Counted from the first letter of the stretch, positions 1-5,751 are shown. The stretch is 12,145 nucleotides of DNA from Chloroflexota bacterium (GCA_027296805.1 JAPUIR010000135.1:1-12145); one strand, 5' to 3'. Program-made: numbers and translations. The notes: generated by a model not told the origin, from the letters alone.

Positions 1-247
1 AGTCATGCACCACGCTGCGCTGGCTGTTGTTGATCCAGCGGTGGAGGGCGCCGTCGACGTCGGGGGCCGGTTCGTCGGGGAGGGGGATGCGGTGGCGGCT
101 GTCGTCGCCGCCGGGAAGTTCGATCTTGACCACGTCAGCGCCGAACTCGGCGAGCAGCTTGCCCGCGTAGGCGAGGGCAGCCGCGCCGCCGATCTCGAGC
201 ACGCGCAGACCCGCGAGGGCGTGCGGACGGTCGTCGGAGTCAGTCAT
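1..247 (-). CDS. CaiB/BaiF family CoA-transferase, N-terminal part (runs off the left edge)
   Basis: The first 82 residues of a class III (CaiB/BaiF) CoA-transferase, which moves CoA between a carboxylic acid and an acyl-CoA in the cytoplasm. The N-terminus has the family's opening pattern: LAGLRVLEIGG, then AYAGKLLAEFGADVVKIE, matching the usual 'GLRVLDL...AGPYAGMLLADLGADVIKVE', with the acidic 'PGGDDSR' loop behind it. Family proteins are about 380-400 residues, so roughly four fifths is missing, including the catalytic Asp, and the substrate cannot be deduced. The ATG at 247 is chosen because the preceding bases carry no gene-like continuation. No Shine-Dalgarno site is visible, but a weak -10-like TACGCT lies 8 nt upstream. 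The gene follows the MFS transporter on the same strand after 51 bp and could be co-transcribed with it. Confidence 0.88.
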   Translation of the reverse strand, partial: MTDSDDRPHALAGLRVLEIGGAAALAYAGKLLAEFGADVVKIELPGGDDSRHRIPLPDEPAPDVDGALHRWINNSQRSVVHD

Positions 248-298
248 GCGCGCGCAGCGTAGCGGGGAGCGAGGCTGGGACTGGGGAGTGACGTCCGC

Positions 299-1612
299 TT
301 AGGTGCGGAGATCGGGCTTGGATTGCGGGAGCGCCGGCGCCGTGCCGCGCTGCGCGCTGGGGCGGGAGACGAGGCCGATAGCGGGGAGTAGAGGTCGGGC
401 GACCCGATCGCGATGCGATCGGGTCCAGCCAACCGAGTGGCCGAAGAGCAGACCCGCGCTCCCCGCGAAGATGACGACCCCCGCGACCCAGAACACGGTC
501 TGGACATCGATGGCGGAGGCGACGAAACCAAGCGCGCCGCTGCCGATGAGGCCGCCGAGGTCCCAGGCGTACTGGAAGACCGCCGTCGCTCCGCCGCGCT
601 GGGTGTCGGAGACGCGGTCGAGGGCGAGCGCGAAGAGGCCGGTGTGCGCGGAGCCCAAGCCGACGCCACCGAAAGCACCGGCCAGGAGCATGACGGGCAA
701 GCCGTCTGCCTGCGTGAGGGTCCACATCCCCAGCGCGGAGATGATGAGGCCGGGCAGGATGACGGGTACACGGCCGAAGCGGTCGGAGGCTCTTCCCGCC
801 GCGGGCCTGGTCACCACGGCGAATGCGCCTCCGACGAGGAAGTAGAGACCGACGTTGCCCAGGTCGCGCTCGTCGGAGAGGAGTGGGAGGAAAGCGGAAG
901 CGGCGGAGAAGGAGAAGGTGACGGTGAGGAAGATGAGCATGGGGAACACGGCCGGCCGGGGCATCAAACCGGCGAGCGTGATGCGGGTGCGCCGCGCGAC
1001 GCCGCTGGGCTCGCTGATGGGCAGGACGATCAGGATGCTGATCAGGGCGGTGGCGGCGGAGACGATGAAGACGGCGTCGAAGCCGCCCACCTGAGCGATG
1101 ACGACGCCCAGCGCCGGGAACGCCATTTGGGAGAGACTGGTGGCCATGCCAAAGAAACCGACGCCCTCGCCGCGCCGGGGCATGGGCACGATCTCGGCGA
1201 TGAGCGATCCCGCGGCAGTGGGAAACATCGCCATGCCGATGCCCTGGACGACGCGCAGCCCCAGGAGCGACCAGACGTCTTCCGACCAGACCATGAGCAA
1301 AAGGGAGCCCGCAAAGACGACGAGCGAGATCTGCATCATGCGCAGGCGGTGGCCGTGGTCGCTCCAGCGCCCAACCAGGGGACGGATGAAGAGCGGGATG
1401 ACGTTGAAGCCGCCGACGATGATGCCGATGTGCCAGGCTTCTCCGCCGATTTCGTCGATGTAGTCGGGCAGGACCGAGAGGAGGTAGAAGAAGCTGCCGA
1501 AGAAACTGAACGTGCCAAGCAGGGTCAGGGAATAGTTCAGGTTCCAGAGCGAGGGGCGAGAAGTGGAGCGCACGTGCAACCGACCTGCATCGCTAAATGG
1601 TGGACGATCCAT
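299..1612 (-). CDS. MFS transporter, 12-TM type
   Basis: A 437-residue major facilitator superfamily permease in the inner membrane, probably a proton-driven exporter or uptake carrier; the substrate is unknown. About 12 hydrophobic segments are visible from residue 28 to 393. The loop 2-3 signature (motif A) is GRWSDHGHRLR at 81-91, and its half-repeat copy GRASDRFGR is at 273-281 after the central loop. A motif-B-like stretch LRVVQGIGMA lies at 119-128. The tail after residue 395 is basic and cytoplasmic, with several prolines. The first 25 residues are hydrophilic, so the true start could be slightly further in (for example GTG at codon 14). I see no good Shine-Dalgarno site before the ATG. 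The gene is divergent from the 59-residue membrane ORF, with 52 bp shared between them. Nothing nearby identifies the cargo. Confidence 0.93.
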   Translation of the reverse strand: MDRPPFSDAGRLHVRSTSRPSLWNLNYSLTLLGTFSFFGSFFYLLSVLPDYIDEIGGEAWHIGIIVGGFNVIPLFIRPLVGRWSDHGHRLRMMQISLVVFAGSLLLMVWSEDVWSLLGLRVVQGIGMAMFPTAAGSLIAEIVPMPRRGEGVGFFGMATSLSQMAFPALGVVIAQVGGFDAVFIVSAATALISILIVLPISEPSGVARRTRITLAGLMPRPAVFPMLIFLTVTFSFSAASAFLPLLSDERDLGNVGLYFLVGGAFAVVTRPAAGRASDRFGRVPVILPGLIISALGMWTLTQADGLPVMLLAGAFGGVGLGSAHTGLFALALDRVSDTQRGGATAVFQYAWDLGGLIGSGALGFVASAIDVQTVFWVAGVVIFAGSAGLLFGHSVGWTRSHRDRVARPLLPAIGLVSRPSAQRGTAPALPQSKPDLRT

Positions 1613-1652
1613 GATGAAGCATGGTGGGAAGAGACGCCCGCCCGTCGCCTGT

Positions 1653-1658
1653 TAACCT
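1653..1658 (+). promoter_or_regulatory. -10-like hexamer TAACCT, leaderless start
   Basis: TAACCT ends 6 nt before the ATG at 1665, so a start site at the usual distance would fall on the A of ATG. No -35 match and no ribosome binding site are visible. Confidence 0.4.
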
Positions 1659-1664
1659 GCCCTC

Positions 1665-1844
1665 ATGGACCAACCTGCTGAGACTCGCCGGGGACGCGGT
1701 CCGCGCGTCGTGGAAGTCGCGCTGATGTTGCTGGCGCCGCTGCTGATCTTGTGGCTGGACCTGGATTCGATGCGGGCGTCAAAGGGGCGCCGGCCGTGGC
1801 TGGAGCGTGCGCGCGCGCGGGTGGCGCGGTCGCTGCGGCCTTAG
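1665..1844 (+). CDS. Small single-pass membrane protein, 59 aa, unknown function
   Basis: A 59-residue ORF with no family I recognise. Residues 1-14 are polar and basic (MDQPAETRRGRGPR). Residues 15-33 form one short hydrophobic segment rich in Leu and Val. The tail is strongly basic (SKGRRPWLERARARVARSLRP), so the protein should be a cytoplasm-facing membrane peptide. Support for its being real: a -10-like TAACCT (1653-1658) lies exactly 6 nt before the ATG, which would place the transcription start at the A of the start codon, and the ORF fills an otherwise empty space between divergent and convergent neighbours. There is no Shine-Dalgarno site. A chance ORF in GC-rich DNA remains possible, hence the moderate confidence. 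Confidence 0.5.
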   Translation: MDQPAETRRGRGPRVVEVALMLLAPLLILWLDLDSMRASKGRRPWLERARARVARSLRP

Positions 1845-1859
1845 GCCGTTGGCACTAGG

Positions 1860-1877
1860 CCCCGGCCCGGCTCGGGG
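1860..1877. terminator. Weak GC hairpin between convergent genes
   Basis: CCCCG (1860-1864) and CGGGG (1873-1877) enclose an 8-nt loop in the 39-bp gap where the 59-residue ORF and the DUF3090 gene converge. It has no T-tract on either strand, so it is at best a weak bidirectional stop. Confidence 0.22.
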
Positions 1878-1883
1878 GGGGGA

Positions 1884-2432
1884 CTATGAGATTTCGGGCG
1901 GGGGCAACCAGGCGAAGACGTCATCGGAGTGGCCGTTGGTGGGCGGGCAGAGGTGGTCGTAACCCTCGAGCGGGATCTGACAAAGGGGGCAGAGTGCGCG
2001 ACCCGCGGCGATCGCCGTCTCAGCCTGAGCCGAGAAGAAACGGGCCTGATCCCTGGTAAAGCTGGCGCGCAAGGTGGCCTGCGGGGCCTGAGCGTGCTCG
2101 ATGTCGGTTACGAAGAGGGCCAGGGCGCCGATGGAGTCGTCGTAGGCGAGGGCGAGCCGGCCGACCTGGAAGTCCAAGTCCGGATTAAGCGGGAAGTCCT
2201 GGAGGGGCGGCGGTTCGACGCGGCCGCCATCGTCGTCCTGGGAGCGATTCTGCGCCAAGATCTGCTGGATCGCGGTCGCCAGGGCCCGCACCTGCTCTTT
2301 TTCGAGCCAGAGTGAGACGTTCAGCTCCGCATTGCCGAGCCGAAGCCGGAAGCGTCGTTGTCCGGGCTCGCCAATCGCCTCCGTCTCGATGCGCAGAAGG
2401 GGGCCGAGGTCGCGTTCCGCGGGGGTTGCCAT
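1884..2432 (-). CDS. DUF3090 family protein with C-terminal zinc-ribbon-like motif
   Basis: A 182-residue protein matching DUF3090, a conserved family of unknown function found mainly in Actinobacteria and Chloroflexota. Two hallmarks are visible. Near the N-terminus, GEPGQRRFRLRLG (21-33) is followed by SLWLEKEQVRALATAIQQIL (40-59), as in the family's 'GxPGxRxFyLq...vsLeKqQvxaLaexl'. At the C-terminus, CPLC (148-151) and DHLCPPTNGH (159-168) parallel the family's 'CPLCGxPxdPeGHxCPRxNGH', a probable metal site from C148, C151, H160 and C162. Residues 63-80 are an acidic, proline-rich linker. In actinobacteria this family usually sits beside a histidine-phosphatase-like gene; no such neighbour is seen here. 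The start is set by a TATACT box 6 nt upstream of the ATG and the absence of any Shine-Dalgarno site. The same reading frame stays open well upstream of this ATG, but that stretch is not coding-like. Confidence 0.88.
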   Translation of the reverse strand: MATPAERDLGPLLRIETEAIGEPGQRRFRLRLGNAELNVSLWLEKEQVRALATAIQQILAQNRSQDDDGGRVEPPPLQDFPLNPDLDFQVGRLALAYDDSIGALALFVTDIEHAQAPQATLRASFTRDQARFFSAQAETAIAAGRALCPLCQIPLEGYDHLCPPTNGHSDDVFAWLPPPEIS

Positions 2433-2438
2433 GGCGGG

Positions 2439-2444
2439 AGTATA
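2439..2444 (-). promoter_or_regulatory. -10 box TATACT for the DUF3090 gene, leaderless
   Basis: On the minus strand TATACT is followed by CCCGCC and then the ATG at 2432. The 6-nt spacer places the expected start site on the A of ATG. No Shine-Dalgarno site is present. The -35 region shows no clear match. Confidence 0.6.
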
Positions 2445-2533
2445 TCGAGTGACGCGTCCGATCAGGAGGTCGGCGTGGGCGGAAGGGATCGACCCGTTAT
2501 GGCAAAATGGGAACAAGTGTGCGAAAATTGAGA

Positions 2534-2570
2534 CTGCGAGACCGCACTGCCCCAACAGGCGGGCTCGCAG
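2534..2570. repeat. Inverted repeat, 12-bp stem with one mismatch
   Basis: CTGCGAGACCGC (2534-2545) pairs with GCGGGCTCGCAG (2559-2570) at 11 of 12 positions around a 13-nt loop. It stands in the 273-bp divergent intergenic region, 8 bp before a second, longer hairpin. Confidence 0.6.
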
Positions 2571-2578
2571 ACCTCCCC

Positions 2579-2629
2579 AGGGTGGGGCCGATCCGGGCTT
2601 TCTCCGTTTCTCCCGGGTCGCCCCACCCT
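2579..2629. repeat. Long GC-rich hairpin in divergent intergenic region
   Basis: The left arm at 2579-2597 (AGGGTGGGGC, bulged C2589, GATCCGGG) pairs with the right arm at 2612-2629 (CCCGGGTC, GCCCCACCCT). This gives an 18-bp stem with one bulge and one G-T pair, and a pyrimidine-rich 14-nt loop. No T-tract follows on either strand, so an ordinary intrinsic terminator is unlikely. It shares sequence with the terminator hairpin at 5236-5284. Confidence 0.7.
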
Positions 2630-2674
2630 CCTTGCGTGGTTTCGCGGGTATCGAGTGCGGCGGGCACGCGTCGG

Positions 2675-2680
2675 TATACT
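2675..2680 (+). promoter_or_regulatory. -10 box TATACT for the 2706-4663 operon
   Basis: TATACT at 2675-2680 predicts a start site near 2687 and a short leader of about 19 nt that still carries the GGAGAGGG ribosome binding site before the GTG at 2706. It also rules out the in-frame ATG at 2655, which lies upstream of it. No clear -35 is seen. Confidence 0.6.
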
Positions 2681-2705
2681 CACACGCGCAGCGGAGAGGG
2701 CCGGC

Positions 2706-3161
2706 GTGACCAGCGGCAGCGAACGCACCATTCCCGAACCCGAACGTCGCCAGGCCGCGCGGGCACATCTCAGCGCTTGGCTCGGTCTGCTGCCGCTGTT
2801 CGGGCTGTTCACTGCGTTCGGGATCTACAGCCGGACACAGCGAAGCGCGCCCTGGGTGGCCCGGCAGGCGCTGTTGTCGGTCATTTTTCAGACGCTGATG
2901 TTCAACGCGAGCGTGCTGCTGACCGGAATCACGGTGGCGATCGGGTTCGCGGTCTGGAACAGCAGCCAGGACGGCGACGACCTGGTGATCGCGGCGATTC
3001 TGACGGGGCTGCCGTTTTATCTGGCGACCTATCTGGTCCAGGGGGTGCTGGCATCGGGGGCGGCGCGCGCCGTGCTGCGCGGTGAGGAGTTCCGCTACCC
3101 CCTGATTGGACGGTTGGTGGGCTCTGCACAACCCGGCGAAGCGACCGAAGGCGAGAGCTAG
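2706..3161 (+). CDS. DUF4870 family membrane protein
   Basis: A 151-residue integral membrane protein of the DUF4870 (Tic20-like fold) type, of unknown biochemical role. After a polar, charged N-terminus (1-20) come hydrophobic segments at about 22-40, 56-85 (broken) and 93-120, with the family's pattern of a first helix 'HLSAWLGLLPLFGLF' followed by a basic loop and 'VARQALLSVIFQ'. The C-terminal 'RAVLRGEEFRYPLIGRL' (121-137) matches the 'A...G..yrYPl..r' ending typical of the family. A GTG start is chosen over the upstream ATG at 2655 because GGAGAGGG precedes it at good spacing and a -10 box lies between the two candidates. It is the first gene of a run with the MaoC pair (13-bp gap), though no functional link to that pair is known. 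Confidence 0.85.
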   Translation: MTSGSERTIPEPERRQAARAHLSAWLGLLPLFGLFTAFGIYSRTQRSAPWVARQALLSVIFQTLMFNASVLLTGITVAIGFAVWNSSQDGDDLVIAAILTGLPFYLATYLVQGVLASGAARAVLRGEEFRYPLIGRLVGSAQPGEATEGES

Positions 3162-3174
3162 ACAGGAGTCAGCG

Positions 3175-3672
3175 ATGAGCGAGGGACTAGTCCCCAAGGA
3201 GACACGCGCGCTGGTGGGAACGAGCTGGGGCGATCCGACTAAGGGGGAGGTGCTACGCAAGGAGAGCGTGCGCTTCGCTCAGTCGGTGAACGACCTCAAC
3301 CCGCTGTACTTCGATGAGGCGTACGCCAAGGAAGCCGGCTACGAGGGGACGATCACGCCGCCGATGTTCTTTCACATCGCGCTGACACCGTCTTTGCCGC
3401 TGAGCGAGACGCAGCCCGATGGTTTGTTCCGCACGGGGCGTCGGGAGCTCAAGCTGAACGGGGCGGATCGATCGATGTTCGGGGGCGAGGAGGTGGAGTT
3501 TCTGGCCCCGGTCCATCCCGGGGACGTGCTGGAGGGGGCGACGGAGTGGGAGAGCATCGAGGAGAAGCAGGGGGCCAGTGGGGCGTTCGTCGTGACGGTG
3601 TGGAAAACAACGGTCAAGAACCAGCATGGCGAGATCGTCGCGATCAGCCACGGATCGGGGATTGCGCGATGA
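3175..3672 (+). CDS. MaoC-like hot-dog protein, N-terminal-domain type (HadA-like partner)
   Basis: A 165-residue protein of the MaoC_dehydratase N-terminal (FAS1-like) family, a single hot-dog fold of the sort that forms heterodimeric (R)-hydratases acting on enoyl-CoA or enoyl-ACP. The signature region is RFAQSVNDLNPLYFDEAYA (33-51) followed by GYEGTITPPMFFH (55-67), the family's 'D..P.Y.D..yA...GY....aPPtF'. The canonical hydratase pair would be Asp plus His in 'GDxNPxH'; here the His position is occupied by Tyr (NPLYFD), as in the non-catalytic subunits of HadAB-type enzymes. The partner gene overlaps it by 4 bp (ATGA), which supports a 1:1 complex. AGGAG lies 6 nt before the ATG. The substrate chain length cannot be read from the sequence. 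Confidence 0.87.
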   Translation: MSEGLVPKETRALVGTSWGDPTKGEVLRKESVRFAQSVNDLNPLYFDEAYAKEAGYEGTITPPMFFHIALTPSLPLSETQPDGLFRTGRRELKLNGADRSMFGGEEVEFLAPVHPGDVLEGATEWESIEEKQGASGAFVVTVWKTTVKNQHGEIVAISHGSGIAR

Positions 3673-4112
3673 CCGACCTTCGCCCCAGCACGCATTGGGA
3701 GGACGTGGAGGAGGGAGAGGAGCTCCCGGTCGTTCGCAACAGCGCCAATCAGACCCAGCTGCTGACGTTCTCGGCGATCACCTGGAATCCGCATCGAATC
3801 CACTACGAGCGGGACTACGCGCTGTCGGAGGGGCACGCGGACGTAATCGTGCACGGACCGCTGCAAGGCGCCTGGCTGAGCCAGTACGTGACCGACTGGA
3901 TCGGGCCGCTGGGCCGGATGAAGCGGCTGAAGTGGCAGAATCGAGGCAGCGCGTTAGTGGGCGAGACGGTGACGTTCCGTGGTTGGGTGCGTCGCAAATA
4001 CGAGCAGGACGGGGAGCACTTGGTGGACGTGGAGGTGGTGGAGGAGAACTCGGAGGGCCGTGTGATCATGCCCGGGGAGTTCACGGCGTCACTGCCAACG
4101 CGGTCGGGCTAG
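3669..4112 (+). CDS. MaoC/HTD2-like dehydratase, catalytic hot-dog subunit
   Basis: A 147-residue hot-dog protein translated from an ATG that overlaps the previous stop codon (ATGA). The hydratase-2 region reads FSAITWNPHRIHYERDYA (34-51), which corresponds to the 'saiTfNxHRIHYDxdYA' variant of HTD2 and mesaconyl-CoA hydratase-like proteins rather than classical MaoC 'GDxNPIH'. N40, H42 and H45 are present. The HGPLQGAWL segment (62-70) is the usual conserved strand-helix after it. I infer that this is the catalytic partner of the preceding His-less subunit and that the pair adds water to, or removes it from, a 2-enoyl thioester. The flavin reductase-like gene follows after 26 bp, so the three are probably co-transcribed. 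Confidence 0.88.
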   Translation: MTDLRPSTHWEDVEEGEELPVVRNSANQTQLLTFSAITWNPHRIHYERDYALSEGHADVIVHGPLQGAWLSQYVTDWIGPLGRMKRLKWQNRGSALVGETVTFRGWVRRKYEQDGEHLVDVEVVEENSEGRVIMPGEFTASLPTRSG

Positions 4113-4138
4113 AGCGCCGCAGCCGCGGGAGGGCCGGG

Positions 4139-4663
4139 ATGTCGATCTTGCTGGTGAGCGGAAGTCCGCGCCCGACGGGTCACACGATCAGCGCGGTGCG
4201 GGTGCTGGCACGGCAGCTGGAGGCGGCTGGGCTGGAGACGGAGATCATCGACCTGGCGGCCGAGGAGTTCCCGGTCTTTCGAGGAGAGCCGGTGCCGGCC
4301 ATCGCCCTGGAATGGCGCGAGCGGGTGCGCGCGAGCGAGGCGCTGATTCTGGCCTCGCCGGAGTACCACGGCGGGATGTCGGGGGCGATCAAGATGTTTC
4401 TGGACTACCTCACCTTCGATGAGATCCGGGACCGGCCGGTGGGGCTGATGGGCGTCTCGCAAGGGCCACTCGGAGGGACACGGCCCGTGCTCCAGATGCA
4501 ACAGGTGGTGACCACGCTGTGGGGCCGCGTCGTGGGACCCACGCTGGCCGTGCCGAACGTGAAAGAGGCGTTCGACGAGAGCGGCGGCTTCCGGGACGAA
4601 TCGATGCAGCGCTTCCTGCCCATTTTCGTGGCGCGGCTGCAGGAGGCGATCGGGGCGAAATAG
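4139..4663 (+). CDS. NADPH-dependent FMN reductase family protein
   Basis: A 174-residue flavodoxin-fold protein of the NADPH-dependent FMN reductase / azoreductase family. The N-terminal flavin-phosphate loop is SILLVSGSPRPTGHT (2-16), beginning with a typical beta strand. ASPEYHGGMSGAIKMFLDYL (72-91) is the family's second FMN-contacting loop ('tPEYnxsxpgxLKnaiD'). GVSQGPLGG (105-113) would form the third, glycine-rich loop. Length is normal for the family. It probably reduces a flavin or a quinone-like acceptor in the cytoplasm. A GGGAGGG element lies just upstream of the ATG. The position behind the MaoC pair suggests a supporting redox role in the same metabolic process, but the sequence does not show which. 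Confidence 0.88.
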   Translation: MSILLVSGSPRPTGHTISAVRVLARQLEAAGLETEIIDLAAEEFPVFRGEPVPAIALEWRERVRASEALILASPEYHGGMSGAIKMFLDYLTFDEIRDRPVGLMGVSQGPLGGTRPVLQMQQVVTTLWGRVVGPTLAVPNVKEAFDESGGFRDESMQRFLPIFVARLQEAIGAK

Positions 4664-4735
4664 GGTGCGGTGGTTGGCGGGGGACAAGTTCTCGTAATGG
4701 CAGTTAAGCAGCCGTAAACGACGCCGGGACGGTGA

Positions 4736-4764
4736 TTGACCCGCGCGTCGCGGCGCGGCACTCT
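4736..4764 (+). promoter_or_regulatory. Candidate promoter TTGACC-N17-CACTCT
   Basis: TTGACC (4736-4741) and the poor hexamer CACTCT (4759-4764) are 17 bp apart in the 208-bp gap before the zinc-ribbon gene. The expected transcript would have a leader of about 100 nt. The weak -10 keeps confidence low. Confidence 0.3.
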
Positions 4765-4781
4765 GTCCCCAGGTTGCGTTA

Positions 4782-4819
4782 GTGCGTACCGACGTTCATC
4801 TCCCATGACTCATACGCAC
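4782..4819 (+). repeat. Inverted repeat GTGCGTA / TACGCAC
   Basis: GTGCGTA (4782-4788) and TACGCAC (4813-4819) are perfect complements with a 24-nt loop, inside the presumed leader of the 4872 gene. It could be an operator or leader hairpin. Seven base pairs in this GC content is suggestive only. Confidence 0.3.
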
Positions 4820-4871
4820 CGACCCGCAGTGCTGAGCGTGCGCGCGGATCGGGCAGTGGAGATGAACTTTC

Positions 4872-5135
4872 ATGGTGACTTCCCAGATCAAGACCCAGCA
4901 GCGGAAATGCGTGCACTTCTGGCACGTGGTGGCCCCCCAGGGCGAATTGTCGTGGGGTGAGTGCTCCAAGTGCGGGCGGCGCAAGCGCTTTAGCAACCGC
5001 TTCGACGGGCGCGACCGCTCGAACAACTCCGACATCTTCACGGAGACGCGGCCTTCGGCCTTCCGTCCGGAACGCCGTCACACCTACTTCGATCCCGCGG
5101 TCCGCGATGGCATCTCCGAGGGTGTCCAGAACTGA
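4872..5135 (+). CDS. Small zinc-ribbon-like protein (CxH...CxxC), 87 aa
   Basis: An 87-residue soluble protein. Residues 12-43 hold a probable zinc-binding knuckle: C13 and H15 in KCVHFWHVV, then C31 and C34 in GECSKCGRRKRFSNRF. Short proteins with 'CxHxW...GxCxxCGxxxxFxN' occur in high-GC bacteria; their function is unknown to me. The C-terminal half (44-87) is polar, rich in Arg, Asp and Asn, and probably disordered. GGAG at 4858-4861 precedes the ATG by 10 nt. The gene appears monocistronic: a 208-bp gap with promoter-like elements precedes it and a strong terminator lies about 100 bp downstream. A role in nucleic-acid or protein binding is plausible from the knuckle but not shown. Confidence 0.7.
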   Translation: MVTSQIKTQQRKCVHFWHVVAPQGELSWGECSKCGRRKRFSNRFDGRDRSNNSDIFTETRPSAFRPERRHTYFDPAVRDGISEGVQN

Positions 5136-5235
5136 GATCCCCGGGAGCCGCCGGTCGCGCCGCGGCTGCTCTCTCTGATCGCCGGCGCATGAGACGGTCG
5201 CACCCACCAGCGAGTGAGGGTCGCGGCGAACCTCT

Positions 5236-5284
5236 GGGGCCGGTCCTCCTTTCTCGCACGGGGGGGACCGGCCCCGCTTGTTTT
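5236..5284 (+). terminator. Intrinsic terminator
   Basis: GGGGCCGGTCC (5236-5246) and GGACCGGCCCC (5265-5275) form a perfect 11-bp stem that can extend by three more pairs (one G-T) into the loop. It is followed by GCTTGTTTT (5276-5284), a recognisable T-rich tail. It would end the transcript of the zinc-ribbon gene about 100-150 nt past its stop codon. Confidence 0.75.
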
Positions 5285-5290
5285 GGTGAC

Positions 5291-5308
5291 GGGGGGGTTG
5301 CGCCCCCC
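5291..5308. repeat. G-run/C-run hairpin downstream of terminator
   Basis: Seven G residues (5291-5297), a 5-nt loop and six C residues (5303-5308), with another C6 run at 5312-5317, lie directly behind the terminator's T-tract. It may be a back-up stop structure or a G-rich element; there is no T-tract of its own. Confidence 0.35.
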
Positions 5309-5486
5309 GCGCCCCCCGCACGATCGATGCGCGAGAGCTGGGTGAGTGCCGGACGGACCAGGTTGGTGATGCGAACCGATCTTGGCCCGCGCCGTTCGGG
5401 GGCCGCCCAGGAACACGCGAGCCCACAACAGCCCGAGGGGCGCTGCTGCGGGGGTAAGCCCGCATGGCCGTGCATCGCACCATTGG

Positions 5487-5492
5487 TAAGAT
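5487..5492 (+). promoter_or_regulatory. -10-like hexamer TAAGAT, leaderless start
   Basis: TAAGAT is followed by a 7-nt spacer and the ATG at 5500, with no Shine-Dalgarno site. This favours the ATG at 5500 over the in-frame ATGs at 5464 and 5491, the second of which overlaps the hexamer. Confidence 0.4.
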
Positions 5493-5499
5493 GCGGGTC

Positions 5500-5751
5500 A
5501 TGGTGAGCGAAACGCCGAACCCGCAATACCGCGTGCGGGAGGTGCCCTTCGATGACTGGGCGGACATCGATGCTCTGGTGCATCGCACGTCGCTCACGAA
5601 CGGCGACTTCGACTACCTCTTGCAGCCCCTGTGTTCGGACTGCGGCCAGCGGCTCGACTTCAAGTACGAGACGGTTCGCGGCGCCGATCAGCTCGCGGCG
5701 CTGGTCTGCAGCGCCTGTCTGATCGAGTGGCGCTTGGCGCCGGGCACGTAG
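5500..5751 (+). CDS. Small zinc-ribbon-like protein (two CxxC), 83 aa
   Basis: An 83-residue protein with two CxxC knuckles, C45/C48 (CSDCGQ) and C70/C73 (CSACLIEW), 21 residues apart: a classic four-cysteine zinc-ribbon spacing. The N-terminal 40 residues (YRVREVPFDDWADIDALVHR) look folded and acidic. I do not recognise a named family. The start at 5500 is preferred because a -10-like TAAGAT ends 7 nt upstream. If translation began at 5464, twelve extra residues would be added. The DAHP-synthase-like gene begins 17 bp after the stop codon, with its own GAGGAG, so the two form a likely two-gene operon. The protein may therefore act with, or regulate, that unusual homologue, but this is only positional inference. 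Confidence 0.68.
   Translation: MVSETPNPQYRVREVPFDDWADIDALVHRTSLTNGDFDYLLQPLCSDCGQRLDFKYETVRGADQLAALVCSACLIEWRLAPGT

Larger units (their letters stand above)
5136..5499. other. 364-bp gene-free intergenic stretch
   Basis: It lies between two zinc-ribbon-like genes. It contains the terminator at 5236-5284, a second G7/C6 hairpin at 5291-5308, and about 180 bp with no convincing ORF or recognised RNA family. ORFs passing through it have arbitrary, Arg/Pro/Ala-rich composition and no ribosome binding sites. I looked for 4.5S RNA, tRNA and T-box hallmarks on both strands and did not find them. The last 15 bp hold the promoter-like TAAGAT for the next gene. Confidence 0.6.

Noticed and set aside
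413..1681. 422-codon open frame on the plus strand opposite the MFS transporter
   Set aside because: Composition is dominated by Asp, Glu, Gly and Arg without any fold signature. It is the expected antisense shadow of a GC-rich coding gene, while the minus strand encodes an evident 12-TM permease.
2512..2524. LexA-type operator (GAAC-N4-GTGC)
   Set aside because: Only one half-site matches; the second half reads GTGC rather than GTTC, and no SOS gene is adjacent.
2579..2629. T-box riboswitch (AGGGTGG resembles the start of the antiterminator)
   Set aside because: The invariant core continues GNACC, which is GGCCG here. No specifier stem, no T-tract and no aminoacyl-tRNA synthetase or amino-acid gene follows.
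2433..3260. Upstream extension of the DUF3090 reading frame on the minus strand
   Set aside because: The frame stays open but reads as Arg/Pro/Gly-rich filler through two hairpins and antisense to the DUF4870 and MaoC genes. The TATACT box and family alignment both fix the start at 2432.
3626..4663. 345-residue frame continuing upstream of the FMN reductase
   Set aside because: The N-terminal half is an out-of-frame reading of the second MaoC gene; the real start at 4139 has GGGAGGG and a proper flavin-binding N-terminus.
5330..5480. tRNA or 4.5S RNA in the intergenic stretch (a GGTTCG-like loop occurs on the minus strand)
   Set aside because: No acceptor, D or anticodon arms can be paired around the GGTTCG, and the GGAAGGAAGCAGC-type SRP core is absent.
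5189..5506. 105-codon ORF in the 364-bp gap
   Set aside because: It runs through the terminator hairpin and G/C homopolymers, has no ribosome binding site, and has arbitrary composition.
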